In this document: positions 22,685-35,107 of the stretch, one piece after another
Position numbering within the stretch: position 1 is the first letter of the stretch
Layout of the letters: the number at the start of each line of letters is the position of its first letter
From: Ctenosaura bakeri
Taxonomy: Eukaryota; Chordata; Lepidosauria; Squamata; Iguanidae
Length of the DNA stretch: 64,000 bases
Reading direction: 5' to 3'
Assembly: GCA_948474755.1 (NCBI GenBank)
Contig: CAOLHI010000359.1
Coordinates: forward strand, 1-64,000
The notes under the pieces: generated by a model
What the model saw: the letters and a program-made list of their open reading frames with translations, nothing else
Databases searched by the model: none
What the model was told of the DNA's origin: nothing
Made by a program: the position numbers and the translations under genes

Positions 22685-23408
22685 CAGTGATGTATTTAAA
22701 TCTTTCACTCCAAGACTCAAGTCAAGACTCAAGTCCCTACCTTCAAGTCCCAAGCTGAGTCTCAAGTCCTTGCAAGATAATTCAGGTCAAGTCCCAAGTC
22801 AAGCCTCAAGTCTGAGAACCAATTTTAACAGAAAAAAAAGAGGTGGTGGTGGGGTATGTGGTGGGTGGCAATGGCTGGTAATGACACCCTAGGCTTTCCA
22901 TTTACTCATGAGCAAGCAGGATTGGAACAGAGCCTTCAACCATCAAAGAATAGGCAGTTGTACAACTGAGCTTTTCCTCTTTCCCCTGCCCAACTGTTTC
23001 CTCACCATCTGCCCCTCTCAATTACCTGGCTTCTCTGAGTGAGGCCCTCCCAGACCTCCCTCCCTTGCTGAAACCCACACTCACCCAAAAGAACTGAAAT
23101 ACCATGTTTTCTCCTCTTCAATCTTCCTGCGCTTTTGCTTTCCTATCAGTGGGTTCTCAAAAAACACAGGAAATAAGGGTGAGATGGAGATAAGGATCAT
23201 GGGCAAATCTAATTGAGTCATCAACATAATGTTCCTTGACTGCTGATTGGGAAAATGTGGGGGAGGTGGGGCTACCAAGAACAGCAAGGACTGCAAGTTG
23301 GTCACTAAAAAACAGAGGAATCAGAAGTTGAGTCAAGTTGAGTCAGTCCATCATTTATTGCCAAGTCGAGTCACTGAAGTGACTTGAGTCCTCCCACCTA
23401 CACCACTA
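22685..23408 (+). mobile_element. hAT-like element rich in AAGTC repeats, copy 2
   Basis: About 724 bp. It starts CAGTGATGTATTTAAATCTT and ends CACCTACACCACTA, with AAGTC/GAGTC arrays in both subterminal zones (22707-22815 and 23325-23395). The ends, the arrays and a GTTGGTCACTAAAAA-type segment match the copy at 16617-17448, while the interiors are largely unrelated. The immediate flanking 8-mers do not match, so the target duplication is lost or the 5' edge is slightly misplaced. Confidence 0.65.
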
Positions 23409-25159
23409 GTATCATCACCTCTTCTTCCATCTGCCCATATATGTGTGTGGAGGTATCACCCACACACCATTCCATAGACAGTAGGTTTTTGGAGGACTGC
23501 AGAGTGGGATGAGAATACAAATGAGATAAAAGCTGTATAGCCATGAGGAAGAAACCTACTGGTTGACTAGGGATGTGTCATGCAAGAAAAAATGAACAAT
23601 TTAGTCCATTCTTCCTATTGTCAATAGGAGAAAGTTCCTTGTGGTCAAGTGGGAGAGGGAGGATGACCCCCAGTTGCCTCCCAAATGACAATAACAGAAC
23701 ACATGAGCTAAGTTCACTAACATAACTTAAACAGAACAGGTTTCATACGAATTCGATTCTCTTCATCAAATTGAAATCCTGATGGTCACAAAACACTCCT
23801 TTTGAATTTTTGCAGAACACCATACACTCCAAATCAATTTGACAAACAGCTTTTGAGCACAGGTTCTAAGGAACAAAACAGCTAATTTAGACTTGAAACT
23901 TATCTGAAACACTATGCACGGTATTAATGGGGAATACAGGCTCTTGAAAAACAGAAGTGAGAAGGTAGACATTTCTTTAGAAATAAAATAGCAAGAACTC
24001 TGCTCTGCTTTGTCCTATGCCCCCAGGGAGATCTATAATTTTGTTCAGTGAGGACAAAAAATCATTGGCTGTCAATGGCTTTTTTCTCATCTTCTTTGTG
24101 TTATAGGAGCAGTCAAAAGGTCTGCCTATATGCAAAAGGTGGCAAATCTAACCTATCACCTCCACATTTTGAGAGTACTGACTCTGTTCCTTACTGTTGC
24201 ATGGGACCTATTGTGTCCTTTGTCCAGCATATCTTCTTCACAGTGATGTGTTTCTCTTCTTCTTTCTCACCTCATCTTAATTGCTCCTTCGTTATTGCTC
24301 TGTCTTGAAAGCTGTGTTGAAAAGAACAGGGTCTAATGAAAAATGAGTAATCAATTTCTGTAATTAAAAAAAATCTATATACCTCTCAGCTGAAGAAAAG
24401 CCTGTTCCTTTTAAAATTATTCTTGCAGAGACCTTGTTTACTTACTTGGGTCCCTGACTGTTTTAAATGATTTGATATAATTATCTAATGATTAAACTCC
24501 CTGTGCTTTCTTTCATCTTTTGGAAAAGGGATTGTCCATTCATATCCCAAACAATGCTCAACACTAGAATCCAGGAAGCAGATAAGCTCTTACAACTAGT
24601 CCTTAAGCTGCAGCTTATACAATTTTGTGAACATGGTGCTAAGCTGAAAGAGAGGTAGTTTTCATAGGCCTCAGGCAAGCATACTGTTTTCCTCAGCGAT
24701 ACAGCTTAAGGTTGCCAGCCTCAATACAGGGCAAAGCTCCAGGAACTTCAGTAGTTAGCAGATCCTTGGTTGGAAAGCTATGCTGCAAAGACTCATCAGA
24801 TGGAAGTGTAATGCTTCCTTCTTCACCCCCAAAACTAACTTTTTTAGCTACTGCAGCCCTCCTCACCCACTGCCTAGCTATTCACTAGCTAGTGGAAGGA
24901 GATGGTGATGCTGGAGAAACATCCACTTCCTTACTTCAGCTGGATGAACAGCACCTTCAGTCTCATATTACATGATTCCAGCTACAGAAATGAAGCCGGT
25001 CGCTTCTTCGTAGCTGCCACCTCTGGCATTCTACCTGCAGTAAATGGCTGGGGCAGCAGCTGCATCAGCGAAAACATGTGGTTAGGGGGTGGTGAGGGAG
25101 GAGATTTGCCACAGTTATGTCTAACAGAAGTTTATGATATGTCTTCATGAGACTCTTCT
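23409..25159. other. unassigned non-coding DNA
   Basis: No gene recognised. 23560-23760 includes GGGATGTG and CGAATTCGATTC motifs reminiscent of a reptile interspersed repeat, too degraded to assign. Confidence 0.45.
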
Positions 25160-25373
25160 ACCCTGCACGATTATAGATCTATGATTCCACTATAACTGTT
25201 GTGGCTAGATCTTGGAATCTTGGGGTTTGCAGTTTGGTGAGATGTTAGAGTAGCTCTTGGGCTGAGAATTCTAAATACCCTTCCCTAAACTGCAATCCCC
25301 AGGATTTCATAGGATGTTCCCAAGGTAGTTAGAGTGCAATCGTAGTGCCATAATTCTATAGCATGAAAGGTCT
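25160..25373 (+). mobile_element. Foldback MITE, diverged copy (family C)
   Basis: Shares GCTGAGAATTCTAAATACCC, CCCTAAACTGCAATCCCCAG and CATAGGATGTT with the copies at 9848 and 57946, in the same order, and has loosely self-complementary arms. The terminal GGCC motifs are eroded. Confidence 0.6.
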
Positions 25374-25474
25374 CTTGTTCCAGAATCAGCTAACTTTTTA
25401 AAGCTATAGGATCCTTGTCCCATAGTCAACCTGACAGCTAGATGCTTTTAGATCCTCAACCTCAAGGTTGAGAA

Positions 25475-25507
<33 letters not shown>

Positions 25508-25941
25508 GAGTACTTTCGATGGCCTTGTCTATCAGGTCAGTTGTGGGAAACACAGCTAATAGTTCTCCCCCTCTGTGCCTATTCTGTGCCATAAAACTAC
25601 TAATGGCTTCCTAACGTAACTGAGAGACAAACACACAGAGAGAAAAACACAGAGAGAAGGGGACAAACATTGTTACCCCTTGTTAAAGAAGAAAGCTCAG
25701 TGTCACATTTTAACTCACTCACATAAATCACAGCACCACTGTGACTACACTACAGGAATAAAGTTTGCCTACCTGATGCTAAACATAATTACTTAGGAAT
25801 AAGCACCATTTTTGTTGTCAACAAGAATAATATAATGTAAAAATAATATCAGTTACCTTCAAACTCATTTGTTACATTTATATCTCACCTTTTCTCCAAT
25901 TGGCTTAAGGTAGCATGCATGGCTTCCTTCCTTCTGACTTA
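25374..25941. other. unassigned non-coding DNA with a purine microsatellite
   Basis: Contains the GA-rich tract at 25470-25511 and, near 25865-25915, a short copy of the (ATTT)n-anchored LINE-derived repeat (TATATCTCACCTTTTCTCC, TTAAGGTAGCATGC). Confidence 0.5.
25470..25511. repeat. (GA)n/(GGGA)n purine tract
   Basis: About 40 bp of GAGAAAGAGAGAGAG grading into GGGAGGGAGGGAG. Confidence 0.95.
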
Positions 25942-26356
25942 GGCCCTTTTCACACACAGTTTTTTTTTGCATGAGGGCCCCTTGAGCGTCGCGTAAATTA
26001 TACACTCCCACTCACACGACGCTCACGAGCCTAAAGCAGGCCGAGCTTGCATTTTTTTTATTTTTGGCTCTAAGCTGAAAATACTGCATGGTCACACAAT
26101 GCTTGCGGGGCCCTCGCACACTTACCTGCGTGCGGTGCACCGAACAAGCTGGCCCAGTCATGCTTCCTCCCCCAGCTCAGCCTACAACTCCCAAACTGCG
26201 TTGCGAAAGGAAGGGGTGGGGCACTAGCGCGACGGTCGTGCAACCGGCAAGCTGCTGCGGGAGGCAGAAGGGCTGCTGTGAGTGGCTCACGCAAACGGCT
26301 GCTCGCGTGAGCGCCGCTCCCCACTGCCGCGATGAAGGTAAGGTGTGAAAAGAGCC
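25942..26356 (+). mobile_element. Harbinger-like MITE family A, copy 2
   Basis: 415 bp, ends GGCCCTTTTCACAC and GTGTGAAAAGAGCC, perfect TTA flanks (25939-25941 and 26357-26359). Same orientation as copy 1: GATGAAGGTAAGGTGTG lies just inside the right end. The AT-rich internal hairpin (ATTTTTGGCTCTAAGCTGAAAAT-type, near 26055-26085) is present. The GC-rich interior resembles the copy at 61194-61625 read on the other strand, including GGCGCT-type and CACTGCCGCGATG segments. No coding capacity. Confidence 0.85.
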
Positions 26357-28554
26357 TTAGTTTTCCAAGTGACCCTATGAGGTCAGATAGGTTAAAACAG
26401 GGCAACTGATCAGGTAGTTTCATGGGTTAGCATAGACTAGAACGTGGATCTCCCTAGTGCCAGTTTAGTGTTCTAACCACTTTTCCAAACTGGTTCTCCA
26501 ACAAATAATAAATAATAAATAATAAAATTAGGATCTGTAGCTATGTATCTGTTCAGCTAGACCTCCATCTATAACACTTTTTTTAAAGGGAAGAAAGAAA
26601 GAAGAAAAGAAAACTTCAGTGAGCAGTGCCAGATCTACTGGGAAATTTAGCTAATGTTTCTTCCTACTCGTTTGGTCATAAACAGTTGACTAACTGCAGC
26701 AGAATGGAGGCGGGGATGTACAAATGAGAATCCCACTGAAAATGGGGCAGTATAGAAGAACAGCATCTGAATTTGAATAGCTATCCAAATGGAGATATCA
26801 TCTTCATGAAGTTTTACTGTCAGTGGGAGGATAATAGATATGCAGCCAAATGCTATCACTATCCATATTTGAAAGTCAGGGAGTACAGGTCTAGTCTCCC
26901 CCACTGTAAAGTGAGAGCCACATGAGGGCTTCAGTAGCCTTAATTACATTGTCACATGTGTATGGTAAAGTGTGGCATTCCTTAGTTATTCATTCATTCA
27001 TTCAATTTATATTTCACTTTTCTCCCATGAATGGGACTCATGACAGCATATAATTGTATAATGTGAAATACAATTAAACATAGGATGAATGAAAGCATAT
27101 AAAATTTAAAACACAATTTAAAACCACACCAGTTGAAGATAATGCAGCATCTACCCAGTTGAAAGCCCTTTTGTCCACAAACACACTAATGAAACTGGCA
27201 CATAGCTAATTTGAGGCACATGTCACCTTTTATTATTCTGTAAGCCATTTTCCTAATATATGAACTTTTCCAATTTTTGTCCTCAAATACCTGAACAATT
27301 TAGAAAACAACAGCTAAAACACACACACTGAAAGGTCCTGATCAGATTGTATGAACACAAAGGCCAGTTAGACAAAACCGGAAATCACACCTATCTTTTG
27401 TAATGAATAGTGGACCACATCTAAATAACTGTACTTGATGTAGCAGTTGGATCATGGGGAGGAACAGAGCTTGGAAAAGTAATTTTTTAAGACTTGAACT
27501 CCTGAAGCAACCTCCATGATGGCTGAGGAATTCCAAAATGTCTGGAGAGGAGTAACTACATGGGCAAGTTTGTGGCAATTTTTTTTGTTTTTTGTCCAAA
27601 AGGGATTATACCTGCAGAAGGCTTTTTAAGGTGTCACTGACTACTAGGTGAATCAGTGCATGAGTGTTTCATTACTGTTCTTTACATAGCTATGTTCTAT
27701 TTTCATTTCTCTTTTACTTTGCTGTTTCTGTTGTTTACTTTGCAAACTGGAAGTGGCTAAAATTGCTCATGGGCTGACGTATTTTCAAGATCGATTTTTC
27801 CCCCGACTCCAATGTCTTTGGGTATCTGGAAGGCTTATCTGTATGTACTGTTGACCTGTTGTCCTCAGCTAAATAACAATGGATTTTTTCAAATGGATTT
27901 ATAACTGTCTCTTACTGTGGTGTCTTAAAACAAATGAACTTTTGACTGAATCATGTTGAAAAATCAGGGGATTTGGATTGCTTTCCAAGGAGCTTTAATT
28001 AGTTCAGAGACTATACTGCAGTGAAGCAATAGTGTAAATAGCTCTTGTTTAATCTCCTAAACTGTTACCAAAAAAAAAAAAAATCCAGTCCAAAAAGAAC
28101 AAAAACAAAAGCCTTTAAAGTTGCAACAAAGTGAAGTAAAAGATGCACACAAACCAAGGCAGGCTATTTTTTGTTTTGTTTGCATTATATTTCTTTCCTC
28201 ACCTCTAATATTTCTTTCCCCAGCACCAGTTCAGAGATGAGCCTTTCTAGTTCAGTGTTCCCTGCATTGACAGGTAAAGATTTTCCATTTAGTGAGCTTT
28301 CTCTAGACCTTCAGGAGTCATCGCTCCATCATTGGGTTATGGATGTTCTCCCCAAAGAATGGTTCTCCAAAATATCTTGGCTGAAAGAACCATTTTCATG
28401 AAGGAGAGCTTAAGGAAGAGACAATACTTGATTTCCCTCCTCTGTTGCTGAGATGTGTATGGGGCTGGTGTGGAGTAAGCTGTTAAGACTGTCTTGTGTG
28501 GGATATAGGGATGTAAATCTTCATAAATTTCATCCTTACAGGCAATCATTTTAC
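26357..28554. other. unassigned non-coding DNA
   Basis: No gene recognised. It includes an AATAAATAAT microsatellite (26502-26526) and an (ATTC)n/'TTTATATTTCACTTTTCTCC' copy of the LINE-derived repeat (26985-27060). 27700-28050 is repeat-free and could be conserved sequence, by texture only. Confidence 0.45.
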
Positions 28555-28792
28555 CACATTTCTTTTTGCTCTGAGAAGACTTATTTTATGCAAAAATAAA
28601 AAAAAATATGCACATTTTATTCTGCAGAAGGCAGTATTTTCTGTACAGAAAAAAAAAGTTTCCTGTTCATTTTCCTCACAGAAAAAATATGGGTTTTTTA
28701 ATGCAAGAAATTTACTTTCTGTGCAGAAATGTTTTCTGAACAGCAAAAATAATGTTTTCTGTGCAGTAAAACTTTTTCCTATGCTGATTGTG
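28555..28792. repeat. Interspersed repeat with TTTTCTGNRCAGAAA units, locus 2
   Basis: Five or more short units such as TTTTCTGTACAGAAA, CTTTCTGTGCAGAAATG and TTTTCTGTGCAGTAAAA spread over 240 bp. Similar to 12955-13132 and 43255-43335. Each unit is nearly palindromic. Not identified. Confidence 0.5.
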
Positions 28793-30695
28793 AAACTGTA
28801 GTAACATCCCTCAGCCCCCAATGATGATTGCATTCTGTTTGATATTCAAGACTGCTTAATAAACAGTCAGGATCTCATAGGCTAAAAGAGTCTTGTGTGT
28901 CAAACACAGGTTTGGGAGCAAACCTGTCTACATACAAACAGTGAACAAACAGATCTGTCCCATCGGTTGGACCAAATGATGGGGAGATCTGAAAGTGGAG
29001 GAAGTTCTGTATTCTAATTTGCAGCACCCCAGCCTCTTATTAAGAACCTTCTGTGGGCATATTACATGTAAAAGATTTGACCAGGTCTTACTAAACCAAT
29101 CATGACAGAGGAAATAGCTGAAAAAATACAAATAGCACATAACTAGACAAGGAACATGTTTGGGCTTTAGATAAACAAATTGTACAAGATGCAGATACTG
29201 TGAGGCTGTTTTTCAACATTCAAATTATATGAGAAAAAAATTTCACAGGACCTTAATAGAAAAATTATATGAAGGGATTACAACAGAAAAAAAAAAGTGA
29301 CATGTTGATGAATATCTGACTGGCATGGGAGAATGATATTAGCTCACCCATAACAGAGGTGGAATGGATCCAAATCCTCACATCTCCTATCTTGAAATCC
29401 ATCTTAGTATTAACCAGGAAAAACACATTAAAAATGCTTCTCACACATTATTGTATCACTATGAAATTGCACAAAATCAACAACAGCACTTCTCCTTTGT
29501 GCTGGAAGAAATGTGAACAAAAATGAAATTCTGAGAAAATGTCACAACAGTGGCAAAAATCACCAAAAAAATTAATTGCCAATATTCTACATCAAGTACT
29601 TAGTTATGTCCGTGTAACTAAATAACATCTCTTGGCTCACCCACCAGTAGTTCATCTTAAGAACGAGAAGCTAGATTGGGTTAAGGAGGTCTGTTCAGCT
29701 TCTGATCAGGGCACAAGAAGAATGATGTTTCCACTCCCTCCCACCTGTAAGTGAGGCTGTGACAAGGACTTGTGACAGGAGTCCTGCTTCTGATTGTCAT
29801 AGTCTTGCTTGCTGATGGGAGGGGGTAGAAACACCCTGCACCTTGATTGGAAGGTCAACTGATTCCTTTTGCCCAGTCCAGCTGCTGTCTCTAAAAGTTG
29901 GTTGGAGTGGTGTTTATATAGTTCATAGTAATGCCATGTAGTCTTACTGAATATGGACCAGTTATCAATTATAGATCTGTACTTCTAGGTTATGAATCCT
30001 TAACTGCAATTTGATATGAAAACCAGCCAATATTTTGTAGGAAATTGCTGTTGTTCATAGTCCAAAAAAAGTTACAACAGAAAAATGAATTACATTTTTG
30101 GTATACGCTTCTAGAGCAATATTACTAATTCTGGAAATATTTGGAAAATGGAAATATGAGGTCCTGGTAGAAATTATACTGGTGGAAACATTAACATGTA
30201 TGACTGAAGGTATACAAAACACAGATTAAAAGCAATGCATTTTGGAACACTTGATCCTCTTTGTACAATATATAAATGAATAGAGGAAAGGGAGATATCA
30301 GAGATGCTTAGATAATTTTGGATAGATATTTTCTGAAAGGTGGTTTCACTATGTTATTTATTATTTATTTATTTATCTAGTTTATATCCCCCTTTTTTCC
30401 TTGCATGGCATGGCTATTACAAGTTGTCCTTTTTTCAGGCAAAATTTTGGTACATTGCCCCAATTGGTCCATTGTGCGCATATTTGCCTAATATATCCAT
30501 TTTCTGTAGAAAGTCTCCCTAACATATAAATTTTAATACATTTTTAAAATCTAATCAACTAGCTTTCAGAAGTGAAAATACAGAAAGATTTCAGTTCACC
30601 TATTGATTTGGGAAGCAAAAACTTGGTCATACTGAATGGGAACTGAACAAAATCTTTCCCATCCTTGAGTGGAAAATGTCCATTGCTCATCACAA
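28793..30695. other. unassigned non-coding DNA
   Basis: No gene recognised. 30352-30400 is a short (ATTT)n-anchored LINE-derived fragment (TTATTTATTTATCTAGTTTA, TATCCCCCTTTTTTCC). Confidence 0.5.
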
Positions 30696-30783
30696 ACTCT
30701 CAGCCCCGGAAAAACCCATGATAAATTCACATTAGGGTCCCTATAAATCAGAAACAAGTTGAAGGAACACAACAACAACAATC
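30696..30783 (+). mobile_element. SINE 3' fragment (BovB-like tail)
   Basis: 5'-truncated copy: CTCAGCCCCGGAAAAACCC, CAGAAACAAGTTGAAGGAAC and a CAACAACAA tail. It lies 24 bp upstream of a fuller copy in the same orientation. Confidence 0.7.
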
Positions 30784-30806
30784 TAACACAATCCCAGTAT
30801 CTTTTT

Positions 30807-31006
30807 AGAGACAGCACGGTGTAATGCTTTGAGCATTAGATTATGAGCCTGGGGACCAGGATTTGATTCCCTATTCAGGCATGAAGACCCACTGGGTGAC
30901 GCTGTGTGTGTCACACATTCTTAGCCCCAGAAAACGCCATGATTGAGTTTGCCTTAGGGTCACCATGAGTCAGAAATGACTTGAAGAGACACAATAACAA
31001 CAACAG
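30807..31006 (+). mobile_element. tRNA-derived SINE with BovB-like tail
   Basis: Head AGAGACAGCACGGTGTAATG, B-box-like GGATTTGATTCCC, core CCCACTGGGTGACGCTGTGT, tail TCAGAAATGACTTGAAGAGA and CAATAACAACAACA. Short subtype. Confidence 0.8.
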
Positions 31007-34000
31007 CCACAGCTAGTGTAAACTGATTGAATCACTTTATATTCATCAATATTGGCTGGCACTGAACTTTTGATATTGCATTTTTTTTGGGGGGGGGTTG
31101 TTGTTGCAGAAGTCAGAATTCTGTTCCAACCATGCAGCAAACAAAATTCCCTCCAAAATCCACATTATAAACAGTACCCTCACAAGACAGCCATTTCCAT
31201 GTTGCTGGAGAGCAGTGGGATGAATGGGGATGTGCCCTACTCTTTTTCTGCAGCTGAATGCACTGCAAGTACTTCATCTGTAGGAGTGTTCTGAGGCCTC
31301 CCGGAGGTCTATGCAAAAGTCTGTTGTAGCATATCCAGCTACAGGAAAATAGTTAGTTATCTCCCCATTTATCCCCTGCTCTCTGGCAATACAGAAATGG
31401 CTGTGTTCGTGTGTGTGTGCTGTAAAGAAGGTGAGCTTTTTTGAGATGGCATCAGGACATATAGCTATGGAGATGTAGCTGTGTGATAGACATTTGTCTC
31501 CTAATGCAGGAACCTAGTCATTAAATATTGCTTGTCATTGAACTGGTTCAATATTTCTGCTCTTGATGGGACTAACACAGAGATTTAGGCCAACAGATTG
31601 AACACCTTGATGAACTTTTTAGCAAGCGATCCTGCACCTGCACTAGTTGTATGAGGAAAATATGGGGGAACCAACCTCCTGATTCCTGTGCAACATATCA
31701 GTCCATGTGGATATCTGATAGAATAAGAAGTCAATTGTTGGAAGCTTATTTGTGACATAAGCAAGCATATCTTCCTATTATGCCTGCACAACAACAGCAC
31801 AGTTCCTCCTTATGCAACAAGAGCCCTACAGCATCAGTGGCCTCATCCACACTGGAGCACAACTTCCACAGCCAATGAATGGCCCAGTGAGGAGGTTGTG
31901 CTACAACAGCATCCAGCTTCAGCCCCTGGGACACTGTGATGGAAGGGGAAGTCCGCGGAAGTCTGATGGTTATTATGCTTCACCAGGCTGATACAGCATT
32001 TAGGGCACTATAATCTTCCAGAAGATGTGCAAATGGCTCTATAGACTCTGACTTTCTTAAGTTGAATGCATTTTAAAAAAATATCTGAGCAGAGGGAGGG
32101 GTAAAAAATAAAAAAAAAGATCTCAGACTTTTTAAAAATATATATAAATATCCAGTTGCTTTACAAAAAAGAAAAAAACTTGGTTAATATTAAACAATCT
32201 AAATGAGAGCATGCCAGTCCTCAGTTGATCTCTAAACTGAATCAGTCCCTTTTAGTAGGTACCTTGAATAAAAGAAAGCTTTGCAATGTAAACAAAGGAG
32301 GCTTTGCTGTGCAAAGTAAAAAAAAACAACCCAATTTGTTCATTACTCAAATATGAATGTTTACACTCTGCCTACTAGACATAGGCATTTCATTTCTACC
32401 TCTTTAAAATAAACTGCCCTAGTTTGCCCAGCAACTGTCAGACTTGGCTTTGACCTATTGGTTGCAGACATTTCATTTTTATATATTACTTTGTTTTTTT
32501 AAGGATGTGGCAGGAAAGATAAAATTGTCTACTGTGCAGGCTTCTATATTCCTGTTCTCACAGAGCTATACATGTTTGCTCAGAAATAAACCTAAGTGAG
32601 TTCACTATTACCAGAAAGCACGTATAGGACTGCCACTATAACCTCACAAATTGTAGGATGAAAAGACACAAGCTATGTGGAATGTTTTCTTAGCAGTGTG
32701 AGAAGGAAGGAAGGAAGGAAAAAATTTACATTGTGACAAACAGATGTAGATCTAAATTCTGTTGTTAGTCCTTACTAGAGCAGACTCATTCAATTAATGG
32801 ATTTGACCTACATGTTGATTCATCATTCAACAACTGATAAATAGTTCTAACCATCCGTAAGACCCACTTGTGGTGTCAGCTGATGACTCCTGTCTCAATG
32901 TGCCAGTGAATTTCCTCTTTGTGTTTATTGAAACTAAACGAACAATCCAAGGTGCTAAATCCTACCTGCAAATTATGCTCAGAAGCTTGGATAGTTGCTG
33001 TATATTGACATCCAAAATTGTTTCACCATCTCACTGACACTGGAACCACTGACCACTGGAATCACTACTGAGTAGCTGACTGTAAAAACATGAAATTGAA
33101 ACCACTGCAGATATTAAATTCAGCGGTAAGCTTGATTTATAGGGGAGATCAATTCTAAGCATGACCCACTAGGGGCAGAATGATGGAGCTCTTGCTATAG
33201 TTCAAGCCTTGCTGGCTTGCACCTGACACAACAGAAAGCACATGTGCTTGGGAGGGGAGCGATGGCCAGGCTCAGTGATCATGACATTTTAAATCCTACC
33301 ATGAAAAGCAACTGCAGGAAACTTCCTCTGAATTGGGCTCACCTTGGGAGCCTGAACTGAACCTGTCTTGAAGAAATGAAGTGGCTTTGGATCAGGCAGA
33401 CCCCAAAAGCTAGGTTATTCCTGTTTGTTAGCTTCTTAAAAGGCAAACCAGGACCCTTTCCAGTGATGGGACAACTCTACCATATCTGACTTGTACCATC
33501 TACCAGGCAGTAGTGGAGATGAGGACTTCAAATCATTGATTTAAAGCAGGGATGAGAATTGTCTGGCCCTTGTTGCTGAGCTACTACTTCTCACCTTTCC
33601 TCACCACTGGCTAAGCTGCTTCTGACCTCTGAGAGTTACAGTTCATTTAGAAGGCCATCCAATTCCCACACCTCATTGAAATTGAAATCAACCCACCCAG
33701 TCCTAACCCAATTAATATTAGTTTGTGTTCTATGTAATCCAAGAGTTCAGTTCATAGAAAAACATAAAGGCCTAAATTTAATTTGTAGTTCCATCTACAG
33801 ACCTCTGTTGAAACAACAGAACTCCTATAAATGTTGATTTAGCAAATTTGCTTTTGTTCAATATTTCATCCTTTCTTATACTGTTGTCTAACTTTAATAA
33901 ATTCTTTAATCATTAGTTCAGTGTTATCTCTTGATAGAGGAAATGCTAAAATGGTCAAATGTATAACTGACTTCAATAACATATGGTAGACAGCAAAGTT

Positions 34001-34129
34001 ACAATAACGTACTGTAGACTGTTGACTTCTGCAGTGTGTGCTTATCTCTTGCTCTTTTGAAACCAAAGGCCCCTTGTTTTGACTTGTGTTAAAATAGGTT
34101 TCAGATCATTGTATACACATTTAATATGG
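31007..34129. other. unassigned non-coding DNA
   Basis: Over 3 kb with no recognisable gene. It holds a (GGAA)n tract at 32701-32721 and A-rich runs near 32100. 32575-32640 has the GCTCAGAAATAAACCTAAGT phrase seen in a widespread old reptile repeat (compare 43383). Confidence 0.45.
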
Positions 34130-34258
34130 TGAAGGCTGGGTTGGGCAACTTGGGGCCATTCAAATATTATTGCAATACAGTCTTATGCTGGCTAAAGTTG
34201 ATGGGAATTGCATTCCAAGAACATCTGGAGAATCACACATTGCTCATTCCTAAGGAAT
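34130..34258. repeat. Degraded reptile DNA-transposon-like repeat
   Basis: GGTTGGGCAACTTGGGGCC, GATGGGAATTGCATTCCAAG and AACATCTGGAGAATCACACA follow the order of a common reptile repeat (gggcaacctgtggcc ... gatgggagttg ... aacatctggaggg). Termini not resolved. Confidence 0.4.
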
Positions 34259-34263
34259 TTCAT

Positions 34264-34418
34264 GGGGCAAATATTATTGAGTTAGCTTGTTAACTCATCA
34301 TATTCTAAGCAACTTGATTGATAGTTGCATAGAACACGATGAATCAATAGCTGTAAATGGAGCAAATATTGTTGAATTGCCTTAGCAATTCATCATATTC
34401 TAAGCAACTTGACTGATA
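34264..34418. repeat. Duplicated 60-bp palindrome-bearing unit
   Basis: Two 60-bp units (34264-34323 and 34359-34418, 95 bp apart) share TCATCATATTCTAAGCAACT and a GG(G/A)GCAAATATT start. Each has a palindrome at the same offset: GAGTTAGCTTGTTAACTC in unit 1 and GAATTGCCTTAGCAATTC in unit 2. Within the stem G-C/A-T and A-T/G-C pairs change together between units. Confidence 0.85.
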
Positions 34419-34636
34419 TATCTTAGAACATTTTATTTCAGAGCAGCATTATTCCCTGTTCTACATTTTGTGTAACTGACATAAGTTATACGGGCCATAC
34501 AGGATCATGTTGCTGATAATCTACAGGGAGCTCTCCCATCTAGTTTGAAGCATAATAATAATAATAAAAAAATCATCCAACTTGTTCAATAGCTATTTAA
34601 TCATGACTTAAAGAAACAGTCCTGAAAGGATACATA

Positions 34637-35107
34637 GGCCATTTCCACACGGGGCTTCTGTAATGGTGCAGAGCACCTCTCACGGAGGTCTTCTACACCC
34701 TAAAGTGGACTTGTGTGAACTACTTTTTGTAGTTCCACACCAGAATCCACTCAGGAGTGGCCGGAACTAGCCGCGCTGCGTGTTTTTTAAAAACCTCTTT
34801 TTCGAGGTTTTTAAAAAGCACGGAGTGCGCAGCCCCAGGCTGCTCTGTCGTCTGGTTCTAATGCGGATTTGCAGGCGCACGCAAGTGCATGCCTGCAGAC
34901 CTGCCGGGGGCGGGCTTTTGGCTGGCGAGCTTCTCCGGTTGGTGGAGAGCCTCCACCAACCGGAAGCTGCCATTTGGGATGCCGAAGAGCTGTGGAGCGA
35001 TGAACTCGCTCTGCTGCTCTTCTTGACGGACTCACCTGGACAAAGGAAAAATCCAGTGAGCTCCATTTACAGTCCTTCCCCCCCTTCCCCGATGTCTGGA
35101 AAGGGCC
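34637..35107 (+). mobile_element. Harbinger-like MITE family B, copy 1
   Basis: 471 bp with ends GGCCATTTCCACACGGGG and GATGTCTGGAAAGGGCC and perfect ATA flanks (34634-34636 and 35108-35110). Internal structures: GAACTAC/GTAGTTC stem (34720s), TTTTTAAAAACCTC / GAGGTTTTTAAAAA stem (near 34785-34820), and a perfect 12-bp stem CCGGTTGGTGGA/TCCACCAACCGG (34935-34963). The same arrangement occurs at 52169-52609. The 125-codon frame over it is not a gene: it has no domain, and the body is shared with the other copy. Confidence 0.85.

Noticed and set aside
22685..22692. 8-bp duplication for the second AAGTC-rich element
   Set aside because: Adjacent 8-mers do not match; a nearby AGTATC(C/A)T pair is offset by five bases and was not accepted.
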